A DNA stretch of 64,000 bases from Acidicapsa ligni (lineage in GTDB: Bacteria > Acidobacteriota > Terriglobia > Terriglobales > Acidobacteriaceae). Positions 36,692-45,862 of the stretch are shown piece by piece (position 1 is the first letter of the stretch; every line of letters starts with the position of its first letter). The stretch lies in assembly GCF_025685655.1 (NCBI RefSeq), contig NZ_JAGSYG010000001.1, forward strand, positions 620,001-684,000. Direction: 5' to 3'. Position numbers and translations under genes: made by a program. Under the pieces are notes generated by a model. That model was given only the letters and a program-made list of their open reading frames with translations, did no database searches and was not told where the DNA came from.

Positions 36692-36944
36692 AAACCGACT
36701 ATTTCGGAACAAAACCCGCAAATTCTTGTGGAAATGTGGCTTTTCCGGTTGACTTTTCTGTGCCAAAAGACGCAAGGTAACGAACGATAGGTTTCTCCGG
36801 ACCCGCGTCAACATTGACGATTTGCAACTTTCAATCGGGGCTTTGCGCACACGTTGCCGGGGCGCAATTCTCAGGCGGGCAGCACCAAACCGGCGTCACC
36901 AGGCAACGGAAGAAATTTCAAAAAATGCGCTAGCCGCAAACATC

Positions 36945-36949
36945 GGAGG
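36945..36949 (+). promoter_or_regulatory. Shine-Dalgarno of the HU-like gene
   Basis: GGAGG with a ten-base spacer to ATG 36960. It sets the start of the HU-like gene and rules out the longer open frame beginning at 36822. Confidence 0.75.
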
Positions 36950-36959
36950 AAAGAACACA

Positions 36960-37256
36960 ATGGCAACAGGATTGACCAAGACAGCCCTTATTCGTCTCCT
37001 TGCTGAAAAGCTGGAGCTCACCAACAAGCAGGTTGGAGCCTTCCTTGAGACCCTGGCCGAGACTGCAGTTAAAGAGACCAAGAAGAACGGGGTATTCATC
37101 ATCCCGGGTATCGGTCGTCTTGTAAAGGCAGAGCGCAAGGCCCGCGTTGGCCGCAACCCCCAGACCGGCGCCGCGATCAAGATCAAGGCAAAGACCGTGG
37201 TCAAGTTCCGCGTGGCCAAGGCTGCCAAGGACGTAATCGCACCAGTCAAGAAGTAA
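36960..37256 (+). CDS. HU family DNA-binding protein
   Basis: 98 residues. Small basic histone-like protein that bends DNA as a dimer. The HU fold is visible: helix 1 TKTALIRLLAEKLELTNKQV, helix 2 GAFLETLAETAVKETKKNG, strands VFIIPGIGRLVKAERKARVGRNPQTGAAIKI (the PGIG and RNPQTG marks, the latter at the tip of the DNA-binding arm), and a Lys/Ala-rich tail. Slightly longer than E. coli HU. Strong ribosome site upstream and strong terminator downstream suggest high expression as a single gene. Confidence 0.92.
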   Translation: MATGLTKTALIRLLAEKLELTNKQVGAFLETLAETAVKETKKNGVFIIPGIGRLVKAERKARVGRNPQTGAAIKIKAKTVVKFRVAKAAKDVIAPVKK

Positions 37257-37272
37257 CATTGTTCTTGTACGG

Positions 37273-37310
37273 CAAACGGGCAGGCCATGACGGCTTGCCC
37301 GTTTGTTTTT
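37273..37310 (+). terminator. Strong terminator after the HU-like gene
   Basis: CAAACGGGCAGGCC pairs with GGCTTGCCCGTTTG (14 bp, one G-U, five-base loop) and is followed by TTTTT. Confidence 0.92.
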
Positions 37311-37347
37311 CCGAACGAAAACAAAAGATCTGAGAAGATGAACAGAG

Positions 37348-37758
37348 ATGACTATGCAGGAGAACACCCCACGCTCTACCGCTATTGCTTCACCGCTGAT
37401 ATGGCTTTTGCGGTTGGAAGGCCTGGCTGTCACCGTGATCAGCGTGCTGCTGTATGCACAGGTTCATGCCCGAACGGGAGCGAGCTGGATGCTTTTCGGT
37501 GTCCTTTGGCTGGCGCCGGATCTGAGCGCTCTTGCCTACCTGGCAGGTCCACGGTGGGGAGCGCGTGGCTATAACGCGATTCACTCCTACCTGCTGCCGT
37601 CAGCGATGGTCGTGCTCGCCCTGGCGCTGCCGCGAGCGGCACTGCTTCCCTATGCGCTCATCTGGTTCAACCACATCGGTGTGGATCGATTCCTGGGATT
37701 TGGTTTGAAGTATTCAACGGGGTTTGGCATGACGCATTTGACGCGTCTCGGGAAATAG
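37348..37758 (+). CDS. DUF4260 family small membrane protein
   Basis: 136 residues with four hydrophobic segments (about 17-40, 44-65, 78-95, 98-115). The ending HIGVDRFLGFGLKYSTGFGMTHLTRLG matches the conserved C-terminal signature of DUF4260. Function is unknown. ATG codons at 37348 and 37354 are both possible. Convergent with the ICMT-like gene. Confidence 0.82.
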   Translation: MTMQENTPRSTAIASPLIWLLRLEGLAVTVISVLLYAQVHARTGASWMLFGVLWLAPDLSALAYLAGPRWGARGYNAIHSYLLPSAMVVLALALPRAALLPYALIWFNHIGVDRFLGFGLKYSTGFGMTHLTRLGK

Positions 37759-37775
37759 CCAGAGTACTGGTATAG

Positions 37776-38516
37776 CTACCCAATGGCCTGCTGCGTTCCG
37801 GAGTTATTTTGCAGCAGGGCTCGTGTGACCAGTGAGATTCCAAAGCTCACCAGCACCGCCTGATCCAATAGCTGGGCGTTGTATTGCCAACTCAAAGCAG
37901 CAAAGCTCACGAATATTCCCAGAGCGCTGATCTCGCTCAGCAAGGCAAAGCTCCAGCGTGGCGACCGGCCGCCACGAGCAACGCGCGCCCGCAGAGAGGG
38001 CAGCAGCCGCGGCACAGACTTTTTGTAGGCCAGGTACGATTCTCCGAGTTGCCTGGCCAGAAATGCCTCTTCTCCCAGAATGAGCCTGAAAAGAAAAATA
38101 GCCAGCAATACCAGGGTGACCGCTGCTCCCGATGGGGACATGAGAGTGGAGATGGCCGCGATCATCAGCCATGTCCCCAGATAGAGCGGATTGCGCACGT
38201 AGCGGTATGGGCCGTCGGCCATGACTTGCCCGGCCTTCATCTCCGCGTTGTTCACCGTGGAGGTGCCGAGATAAGCTGTGCCCCAGACGCGCAGCGCTGC
38301 AGCCAAGGCGGCGACGGCAATCGTCAGTCCGGTCGCGATTTGAATTCCCGCTGTCGACGTGAGACCCAGGCCTCCCAATTGAAAGCCTAGCCAGAGCCAT
38401 GTTGTGGTCAAGCGGCCAAGGTGCAGGTAGCGGCCCCAGGGCGCTAAAAAGCCCAGGAGAACGATCAACAAAATAATCAACATGCGAAACCGGAACTCTA
38501 ACGCGCTCGCCTTCAT
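37776..38516 (-). CDS. Isoprenylcysteine carboxyl methyltransferase-like membrane protein
   Basis: 246 residues with about six membrane helices. The ICMT/PEMT signature is present: GPYRYVRNPLYLGTWLM (about 103-119) and EEAFLARQLGESYLAYKKSVPRLLP (150-174), which bind S-adenosylmethionine and form the catalytic site. Bacteria lack prenylated proteins of the eukaryotic kind, so the acceptor is probably a lipid or other hydrophobic thiol, amine or carboxylate. Single gene; start ATG 38516. Family firm, substrate unknown. Confidence 0.85.
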   Translation of the reverse strand: MKASALEFRFRMLIILLIVLLGFLAPWGRYLHLGRLTTTWLWLGFQLGGLGLTSTAGIQIATGLTIAVAALAAALRVWGTAYLGTSTVNNAEMKAGQVMADGPYRYVRNPLYLGTWLMIAAISTLMSPSGAAVTLVLLAIFLFRLILGEEAFLARQLGESYLAYKKSVPRLLPSLRARVARGGRSPRWSFALLSEISALGIFVSFAALSWQYNAQLLDQAVLVSFGISLVTRALLQNNSGTQQAIG

Positions 38517-38674
38517 GCTTCCTCTTCTTCGTCCTGCACCAGAGTAAATGCCAGGCGGCGGACTGCTTTGTCTTACGCCGCGTCAGGAAAAAAGGTTCCT
38601 TCGCGCGAATCCTGAAGGAAGCTTGTAAAGCGGAGGTTTACAAGGCAGCGAATGAGATTCCCTACAATGGTTAG

Positions 38675-40096
38675 GTGCCTACTGAAGTTTCCAGCCACGA
38701 CACCATCGCAGCCATCTCCACTCCGCCGGGACGTGGCGGCATCGGCATTGTTCGCCTGAGTGGCTCCGAGGCTGTTTCGATTGCCACGCAACTAGTGCGT
38801 TTACGCGGTCCGCTTGAGCATGGGAGAGCGCGTCTTGCCGATGTGTTGGATTCCGACTCTGAAGTCGAGTCTGAAATTGAGTCGGAAGTCGAAGCCAGGA
38901 TTGACGGCAGAATTGACGAATCACTGGTGACTTACTTTGCCGGGCCGAATTCTTATACGGCAGAAGATCTGGTTGAGATTGCAGCGCATGGTTCGCCGAT
39001 TGTGCTCAACATTCTTTTGCGGAAAGCGTTGCATCTGGGCGCACGGCTGGCCGAACCGGGCGAGTTCACGCAAAGAGCGTTTCTCTCCGGACGCATCGAT
39101 CTCACACAGGCAGAGGCAGTACGCGACTTGATCGAGGCCCAGACGCTTACCCAGGCGCGGCTGGCAGCAAGCCAGATGGGCGGCGCGCTCAGCCGGCGCG
39201 TCACGCCTGCGAAACACGCGCTGCTCGAACTGATCGCACTGCTTGAGGCAGGAATCGACTTTGCCGAGGATGATCTGGCGGTCGCTCCGGAGACGGAAAT
39301 CCTCAGGAGAATCAACGAGATTATTCCTCCGCTGCAGGCGTTGGAGGCAACATTCGCGCACGGCCGCATCCTGCACGATGGGCTGACGCTGGCGATTGTG
39401 GGCCGTCCCAATGCGGGTAAGAGTTCGCTGTTCAATGCGCTGGTTGAGCGGGAACGCGCGATTGTCACCCCCATCCCCGGTACGACGCGGGACACTGTGA
39501 CCGAGCGGATTGCACTCGGTGGAATTCCGCTGGAACTGGTCGACACAGCTGGATTGCGGGAAGCGACAGATGAGGCGGAGCGGCAGGGGATTGTGCGTAG
39601 CCGCGAAGCGCTGGCCGATGCAGCCATCGTGCTGATTGTGCTGGATGCAACGCAGCCTTTGCATGAAGAAGATCTGCGGCTGTTTGCCTCGGTGACAGGT
39701 CGTCCAGTGTTGATTGCGAGGAATAAGAGCGATCTCATCGCAAGCACTGGAGAAGTCGCTGAACTGGCGATGGGGCAGGCTGGAATTCCAGTGCTGACGA
39801 CATCGGCTGTAACGGGAACGGGGATCGCCGAGTTACGGGAAGCAATCCTCGCTCTGGCAACGGGCGGAGCCGCCTCTGAACCTGGAATGCTGACCAGCCT
39901 GCGGCATCACAAGTCGATTACAACTGCACTGGAAGGCCTGCAGGATGCGGCTCGCGCTATCGCACAGAGCATTCCCCATGAAATGGTCCTGCTCGATCTT
40001 TACCGGACGCTCTGGGTCCTCGACTCACTCACAGGCCAGACAACTCCTGATGATGTTTTGAACCTTATCTTCAGCACCTTCTGCATCGGCAAATAG
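38675..40096 (+). CDS. mnmE: tRNA modification GTPase MnmE with acidic insert
   Basis: 473 residues, GTG start. With MnmG it builds the 5-carboxymethylaminomethyl group on wobble uridine. Seen: N-terminal DTIAAISTPPGRGGIGIVRLSG (folate-binding domain), GTPase motifs GRPNAGKSS, GTTRDT, DTAGLREATDE, NKSD, and the C-terminal FCIGK with the essential Cys. Between residues ~59 and 82 there is an extra acidic, repetitive stretch (DSDSEVESEIESEVEARIDG) not present in typical MnmE, at a surface loop before FAGPNSYT. All catalytic parts are intact. High confidence. Confidence 0.95.
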   Translation: MPTEVSSHDTIAAISTPPGRGGIGIVRLSGSEAVSIATQLVRLRGPLEHGRARLADVLDSDSEVESEIESEVEARIDGRIDESLVTYFAGPNSYTAEDLVEIAAHGSPIVLNILLRKALHLGARLAEPGEFTQRAFLSGRIDLTQAEAVRDLIEAQTLTQARLAASQMGGALSRRVTPAKHALLELIALLEAGIDFAEDDLAVAPETEILRRINEIIPPLQALEATFAHGRILHDGLTLAIVGRPNAGKSSLFNALVERERAIVTPIPGTTRDTVTERIALGGIPLELVDTAGLREATDEAERQGIVRSREALADAAIVLIVLDATQPLHEEDLRLFASVTGRPVLIARNKSDLIASTGEVAELAMGQAGIPVLTTSAVTGTGIAELREAILALATGGAASEPGMLTSLRHHKSITTALEGLQDAARAIAQSIPHEMVLLDLYRTLWVLDSLTGQTTPDDVLNLIFSTFCIGK

Positions 40097-40205
40097 AAAC
40101 GGTACCGCGTAAAACGATGCAAATGGATGACATTCTAATGACATCCCTGCGGGCACTCCGCTCTTACACTTGTTTCGTTACGATGGCCGTTATCAGGGGC
40201 ATACG

Positions 40206-41405
40206 ATGAAGCATATTTTGAGTTGTCTGTCGGTGCTCGTGTTGAGCGCCATACTGTCTTCCTCCTTCATTCATGCCCAGGCAACGGATTCGACGATAGG
40301 CAGCGGAGGACCCGGCGTCGCCGCAGCTACCGGCCCTGCTGGGCAGTCTGCTATCAGCGTCGTCAGTTACGGAGCTATCGGAGATGGGCATGCTGACGAC
40401 ACGGCGGCCATCAACTCTGCGATGTCGGCGTGCGTCACGCGCGCTCTTCCGCACAACGGATGCGTTCTCTATTTTCCGGCGGGTGTTTATATCACCACAG
40501 GAATCACACTTCGATCCTATGTGCATATGAAGGGCGATGGATGGGGCACCTCTGTCCTGATGCTCAAGCCGCATACCGCGTCCGATGTTCTGACTGTGCC
40601 TGCCGATGCATTCAACTTCAGCATCTCCGGCCTGACACTGGACGGGAACTCTGGAAGAGGTGGCATTGGCAACTGTTTTTTCGTTGCTCCAACAGCCACT
40701 GGACCGGCAGAGTGGAACACCGCGAATAAGCAAACCGCCCCCGTCAACGCCCAAAAATGGGGCCATGTCGAAGAGGTCATGTTTTCGCATTGCTCTGTTG
40801 ATGGCATTCACATCAATGCCTTCAATTACATGCTGTTCTTCGATAACTTCTATGCGTTCGATAACGGCGTCAACGGCTTGTACACAGAGGGAACGAACAG
40901 CGGATTCACGAATTTTCAGATCGAGCGGAACGGTAAAGCCGGCATACATCTTGCTGGTGCGAACAACCGGTTCACCTCCGGCGAAGTCATCTGGAATGGC
41001 GGGGCCGTCGGGACAGTTGGGACTGTCGGAAACACCGGGGTCGCCGCGACGGAGGCTGCGGTATATGTATCGGGTTCGCGGAACATCCTAACGGCTGTTC
41101 AAACGGAAGATAGTTATACCAACGGGTTCTTCGACAACGGCGCCGACAACGTGTTCATGGGGTGCGTCTCCGATTCCAATGGCTATGTTCAAAAGAACAC
41201 GAATGCGTCCTCCAGGACCGCGAGTGGGTTCGTCATTGCCGGGGCAGGCGGCGTTTATATCGGCGATAAGGTAACAAGCTATCGTGGCCGTCTGCCGGAT
41301 GGGAATTTCACTACGGAGTGGCCCTACAGCCTTAATACCCGCCGCGACAATGGGAAGATCGACATTACCTACGACAGCACCAATGGGCCGCCCCTCATAC
41401 AGTAA
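40206..41405 (+). CDS. Secreted right-handed beta-helix (pectate-lyase-like) protein
   Basis: 399 residues from ATG 40206 (AGGGG seven bases upstream). Signal peptide ~1-24 ending IHAQA. The core begins with ISVVSYGAIGDGHADDTAAINSAM, the hallmark of the pectate-lyase superfamily 3/GH55-type helix, followed by VLYFPAGVYITTG, then coils with NFSISGLTLDGNSG, NGLYTEGTNSGF, AGIHLAGANNRF and NVFMGCVSDSNG. Likely binds or cleaves polysaccharide outside the cell. The catalytic acid cannot be assigned. No glycan genes are adjacent. Fold high, activity unknown. Confidence 0.82.
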   Translation: MKHILSCLSVLVLSAILSSSFIHAQATDSTIGSGGPGVAAATGPAGQSAISVVSYGAIGDGHADDTAAINSAMSACVTRALPHNGCVLYFPAGVYITTGITLRSYVHMKGDGWGTSVLMLKPHTASDVLTVPADAFNFSISGLTLDGNSGRGGIGNCFFVAPTATGPAEWNTANKQTAPVNAQKWGHVEEVMFSHCSVDGIHINAFNYMLFFDNFYAFDNGVNGLYTEGTNSGFTNFQIERNGKAGIHLAGANNRFTSGEVIWNGGAVGTVGTVGNTGVAATEAAVYVSGSRNILTAVQTEDSYTNGFFDNGADNVFMGCVSDSNGYVQKNTNASSRTASGFVIAGAGGVYIGDKVTSYRGRLPDGNFTTEWPYSLNTRRDNGKIDITYDSTNGPPLIQ

Positions 41406-41773
41406 GTCCGGCTTCTGGATCGTCTATCAGGACTGCCTATCTGAACTGACTGTCTTGGTTGCGAAGGTTGACTTATTTCGGGACTGAGTGGTATTTCTTA
41501 GAGGACGACCGCGTTATGACGATCTTTTCCTCACGTCCGGTTATGGCTGGCGCTTCGCACCTCATGCGAATGTGCCGCTTTACCTGTTGTTGTTGTTAAC
41601 GCTCCCCTGTCGCTCATTTCCTATCATTCAATCCATTTAGCCTTTCGCTCCAGCGTCGCATGTTGCTGATTCCTTTGCCAGATATATCTGTTCCGGCATG
41701 AATCTGTGAACGTTGAGTCAGCGTCAAGGGCTCCCACCGCGGCCGAGGGTCGCTTCTGGGAAGGTCTCAGTAA
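41406..41773. other. 368-bp region without a gene
   Basis: No credible coding frame. A short hairpin, TTCGCA (41554-41559) with TGCGAA (41565-41570), has no T-run. The right half should carry the promoter of the co-oriented 41.8-56.7 kb locus, but I see no consensus -10/-35 pair. Confidence 0.5.
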
Positions 41774-44392
41774 ATGCCTCATTCTCTACAGCCCCTTGCT
41801 GGAAATGGTGAAAGCAGTACGCTAAAGCTGCGCCCGGCAACCGTGAGCCGAATTGCCGCGGTTGGTGCCGTTGTCGCGATGGCTGTAGCTGCAACGCATC
41901 TTTCAGCGCAAGCTGCAGCAAAAAATCTGAAAGCGAATCCGGTAGCTGTTGCGCACTCTATAGATGGCGCAAACGAACTGGTGGAAGACTATTGCGCGGG
42001 CTGCCATAACGATGACATCCATCGTGGCGGGTTGTCGTTGAAGACGCTGGATCTCGCGCATCCCGATAAAAATCCTGTTGTTGCAGAGAAGGTGATTCGT
42101 AAGCTGCGTGCGGGCATGATGCCTCCGCCAAAGGCTCCGAGACCACCGGAGGCAGAGCTGGCGGGCTTTACATCGGGGATTGAGAATCGGCTGGATCGGG
42201 TTGCGCTTGCGCATCCCTATGCCGGTTTTACTGCGCTGCACCGGTTGAATCGCGTGGAGTATGCGAATTCAATCAAGGCTCTACTGGACCTGGACATCGA
42301 CGCTGCTTCGCTGCTGCCTCCGGACGATCTTAGTCACGGCTTCAACAACATGGCAGATGTGCTGACGGTTTCGCCCGCGCTGTTTGAGGCTTATATCTCG
42401 GCTGCGGGAAAGATCAGCCGGCTTGCGGTTGGTGATCCTACGGCCTCTGCACAGATGGCGACGTATATTGTTCCACGCGTGATCTCGCAGACGAGCCAGG
42501 TTGATGGAGCACCGCTGGGGACGCGCGGTGGCATCAGCATGATTCATAACTTCCCTGCGGATGGAGAGTATGTCTTCAAGGTGGCGTTTTATACGCATCA
42601 ACAGGGTTATCTCTTTGGGCAGAATCAGGGTAAGGGACAGCAGCTTGAAATCTCGGTAAACGGTACGCGTGTCGCGTTAATTGATGTGGACGTGAAGTAC
42701 AAGGACACGGACGATCTGCGCACGCCTCCTATCAAGATTGCAGCGGGCCCGCAGCGGATTTCCGCAGCGTTCGTGAAGAAATTTGATGGGCCTATTCAGG
42801 ATGAGGTGCAGCCCTATGAGCAGAGCCTCATCGATGTAAATGTAGCCAATCTGCCGGGACTGACGACATTGCCGCATTTGCGCAGTCTTGGCATCCTCGG
42901 CCCCTCGAAAGTAACAGGCGTTTCGCCCACGCCCAGTCGTGAGCGTATCTTCGTGGCCTATCCATCCGCTCCCACGCAGGAGACTGCCGCAGCGCGAAAG
43001 ATCGTTGCGAGCCTGGTGCGGCGCGCGTATCGCAAGCCCGCAAAGGCGGCAGATGTAGACGGCGCGCTGAAGTATTACACGCAGCAGCGACAGGCGGGAG
43101 CCAGCTTTGATGAAGGCATTCGCGCGTCATTGCAGGCCATCCTTTCCAATCCGCAATTTTTATTTCGCTTTGAACAGCAGCCACCCAGGGCTGCGCCCGG
43201 AACGAGCTATCGCGTAAGCGACATCGAGCTGGCCTCGCGGCTCTCGTATTTCTTGTGGAGCGCACCACCGGACGAGCAACTGCTGCGAGTTGCAGTTGCA
43301 GGACAGTTGCACGACCGTGCAGTATTGGCGCGTGAAGTAAGGCGGATGTTGAAAGACAAACATTCCGATCCCCTCGAAACGAACTTTGCTGTCGAGTGGT
43401 TGAGCCTCAAGAATCTGAACGATGTTTTGCCGGATGTCTATCTCTTCCCAAATTTCGATCAGAATCTTGCCCAGTCCATGTTGCGTGAGACGGAACTATT
43501 CTTCGGCTCGATTGTTCACGAAGATCGCAGCGTTCTGGATTTGCTTGGGGCGAATTACACCTTCGTGGATGAGCGATTGGCGCGGCATTACGGCATAGCA
43601 AATGTATCTGGAAGCCGTTTTCGGCGGATCACTATCACGGACGAGAATCGCAAGGGATTGCTGGGGCAGGCGAGTATTCTCACGCTTACTTCGACCGCCA
43701 ATCGGACAGCTCCCGTCACGCGTGGCAAATGGGTGATGCAGGTATTATTCGGATCAGCTCCGCCGCCGCCACCGCCGAATGTGCCTGCGTTGACCGAGGC
43801 AGGCGACGATGCAAGCGTGCGCACAGTTCGGGCACGAATGGAGCAGCATCGTAAAAATCCCAACTGCGCGGGCTGCCATCGCTTCCTGGATCCCATTGGA
43901 TTTTCGTTGGAGAATTACGATCCGACAGGTGCATGGCGTTCCAGCGATAACGGCGAAAAGATCGATGCAACCGGAGTGCTGTTTGACGGAACTCCGCTGG
44001 ATTCCCCTGCCAGCTTGCGGCGCGCAGTGTTGAAGCGGCCGGAAGCATTTTTAAGAGCCTTGACCGAGAACCTGTATGCGTATGGACTGGGACGGATTCC
44101 AGAGACGGAAGACCTGCCTGAGATACGCGCGATTGTTGCCGGGGCATCTGCGAACAACTATCGCTTTTCTGATCTTGTGCTGGGGATTGTTACCAGCCCG
44201 GCATTCCAGCGGCGTACGGTGCCTGCTGTCAATGTTCAGCCTGATACGCATGGAAAGCCCAGAAAAGACAGTGTGCTGAAGGCATCCGGTTCTAGCCAGC
44301 AGCATGGGGTAGAAGCATTTCTTGCAGCAAGGCCGATTGAGGTAGAGCGTTCTTCATCGGATGCATCAGAGCAGGTTCGGACAGCGCAGTAG
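41774..44392 (+). CDS. DUF1592-type multidomain protein with c-type heme motifs
   Basis: 872 residues. N-terminal hydrophobic segment (~25-48). CAGCH at 74-78 in a cytochrome-c-like context (VEDYCAGCHNDDIHRGGLSL), then DUF1587 (GFTALHRLNRVEYANSIKALLDLD), a carbohydrate-binding-like beta domain (250-350), DUF1595/DUF1592 (LASRLSYFLWSAPPDEQLL, LRETELFFGSIVHEDRSVLDLL) and DUF1588 with a second CAGCH at 698-702 (NCAGCHRFLDPIGFSLENYDPTGAWR), and DUF1585. These planctomycete-type proteins are thought to be periplasmic redox proteins, function unknown. It begins the 41.8-56.7 kb cluster; the DUF1552 gene follows 56 bases later. Confidence 0.9.
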   Translation: MPHSLQPLAGNGESSTLKLRPATVSRIAAVGAVVAMAVAATHLSAQAAAKNLKANPVAVAHSIDGANELVEDYCAGCHNDDIHRGGLSLKTLDLAHPDKNPVVAEKVIRKLRAGMMPPPKAPRPPEAELAGFTSGIENRLDRVALAHPYAGFTALHRLNRVEYANSIKALLDLDIDAASLLPPDDLSHGFNNMADVLTVSPALFEAYISAAGKISRLAVGDPTASAQMATYIVPRVISQTSQVDGAPLGTRGGISMIHNFPADGEYVFKVAFYTHQQGYLFGQNQGKGQQLEISVNGTRVALIDVDVKYKDTDDLRTPPIKIAAGPQRISAAFVKKFDGPIQDEVQPYEQSLIDVNVANLPGLTTLPHLRSLGILGPSKVTGVSPTPSRERIFVAYPSAPTQETAAARKIVASLVRRAYRKPAKAADVDGALKYYTQQRQAGASFDEGIRASLQAILSNPQFLFRFEQQPPRAAPGTSYRVSDIELASRLSYFLWSAPPDEQLLRVAVAGQLHDRAVLAREVRRMLKDKHSDPLETNFAVEWLSLKNLNDVLPDVYLFPNFDQNLAQSMLRETELFFGSIVHEDRSVLDLLGANYTFVDERLARHYGIANVSGSRFRRITITDENRKGLLGQASILTLTSTANRTAPVTRGKWVMQVLFGSAPPPPPPNVPALTEAGDDASVRTVRARMEQHRKNPNCAGCHRFLDPIGFSLENYDPTGAWRSSDNGEKIDATGVLFDGTPLDSPASLRRAVLKRPEAFLRALTENLYAYGLGRIPETEDLPEIRAIVAGASANNYRFSDLVLGIVTSPAFQRRTVPAVNVQPDTHGKPRKDSVLKASGSSQQHGVEAFLAARPIEVERSSSDASEQVRTAQ

Positions 44393-44448
44393 AAGCCAAC
44401 AGAGACAGGCCATCTGTTCGGCGATCGAGATGGCAGAAGGTATAGAAA

Positions 44449-45837
44449 ATGTTTATTCAAGGAAAGCATCTATCACGGCGCTCGGTGTTGAGGGGTCTCG
44501 GAGCGGCAGTAAGTTTGCCGCTGCTGGACGCCATGGTTCCGTCACTGAATCCAATCGTTGCGGCTGCGGTGACTACCAAAGCGAAGACGCGCTTTGCGGC
44601 TATTGAGATCGTGCATGGCGCAGCGGGCAGCACGATGGATGGAACCAACAAGCACTACTGGTCTCCCGCGAAAGAAGGTGCGGACTTTGAGATAACTCCG
44701 TCGCTTGAGCCTTTGAAGGACCTGCGCAAATATCTCACCGTTGTGACCGGCACGGACTTGAAAGCGGCAGGCTCGTTCGCCCCCAGCGAAGAGGGCGGTG
44801 ACCATTTCCGTTCGAGCGCGGCATATCTTACGGCGGCGCATCCGAAGATGACTGAGGGCTCGGACATCTCTGCGGGCATTTCGATTGATCAGCTTTATGC
44901 CAAGCGATTTGGGCAGGGTACTCCTCTCGAAAGTTTGCAGCTTTGCATCGAAGATGTGGACGCAACGGGAGCTTGCGCATACGGCTATGCATGCGTGTAT
45001 TCCGACACGATCAGTTGGGCTTCGCCGACTCAGCCACTGCCCATGCTGCGCGATCCGCGTGTGGCCTTTGAGCGCTTGTTTGGCGATGGCGCAACGGCTG
45101 AAGAGCGTGCTGCACGACGCAGTCTTGATCAAAGCATTCTGGATGGAATTGTCGGCGATGTTAAGCGCTTGAATGGAACGCTTGCCGGTCCGGACAAAGC
45201 GCGTCTTGAGGAATATCTGACCGACGTTCGCGGTCTTGAGACGCGTATTCAGAACATTGAGCGCTATAACGCAACGGCGCGTGAGGCGGGCGCAAACGCT
45301 CAATTGCCGACTGCTCCCGTAGGCATTCCGGAAAACTATGACGAGCATGTGAAGCTGATGTTTGATCTGCAGGTGCTGGCGTTTGCGGCAGATGTGACAC
45401 GCGTCTCTGCATTCAAGCTAAGCCGCGATGTAAGTCAGCGGGTGTTTCCTGGAGTCGGAGTTTCCACGCCTTTTCATTCTGCTTCGCATCATGGTGAGAG
45501 CCCGGCGAAGATTGCCGAGTTCGCCAAGGTGAATCGCTATCACGTCTCGTTGCTCGCGTACTTCCTCGACAAGCTGGAGAAGACTCCAGACGGCGATGGC
45601 AATTTGCTGGAGCATTCGGCCATTTTGTATGGAAGCCCGATGGGAGATTCGAACGTGCATAACCACAAGCGCGTTCCAATGCTTGTAGCCGGTCATGCGA
45701 ATGGAGCGATCAAGGGCAATTTTCACTTGAAGACAGCAGAGGAAACGCCGACTGCAAATCTGTATCTCACGTTGATGCGCAGGCTTGGTATGGATTTGCC
45801 TTCGATTGGTGATAGCACGGGTGAGTTGGCGATCTAA
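44449..45837 (+). CDS. DUF1552 protein exported by Tat
   Basis: 462 residues. Twin-arginine signal SRRSVLRGLGAAVSLPLLDA (RR at 10-11) suggests export of a folded, probably cofactor-bearing protein. DUF1552 marks: HGAAGSTMDGTNKHYWSPAKEG, TAAHPKMTEGSDISAGISIDQ and FHSASHHGESPAKIAEFAKVNRYH. The family resembles alkaline-phosphatase-like DUF1501 proteins and nearly always accompanies DUF1592 genes, as here, so the two presumably work on one substrate. Activity is not established. Confidence 0.9.
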   Translation: MFIQGKHLSRRSVLRGLGAAVSLPLLDAMVPSLNPIVAAAVTTKAKTRFAAIEIVHGAAGSTMDGTNKHYWSPAKEGADFEITPSLEPLKDLRKYLTVVTGTDLKAAGSFAPSEEGGDHFRSSAAYLTAAHPKMTEGSDISAGISIDQLYAKRFGQGTPLESLQLCIEDVDATGACAYGYACVYSDTISWASPTQPLPMLRDPRVAFERLFGDGATAEERAARRSLDQSILDGIVGDVKRLNGTLAGPDKARLEEYLTDVRGLETRIQNIERYNATAREAGANAQLPTAPVGIPENYDEHVKLMFDLQVLAFAADVTRVSAFKLSRDVSQRVFPGVGVSTPFHSASHHGESPAKIAEFAKVNRYHVSLLAYFLDKLEKTPDGDGNLLEHSAILYGSPMGDSNVHNHKRVPMLVAGHANGAIKGNFHLKTAEETPTANLYLTLMRRLGMDLPSIGDSTGELAI

Positions 45838-45862
45838 GTAGTGGTGATGCGTGGAGTTTGAT

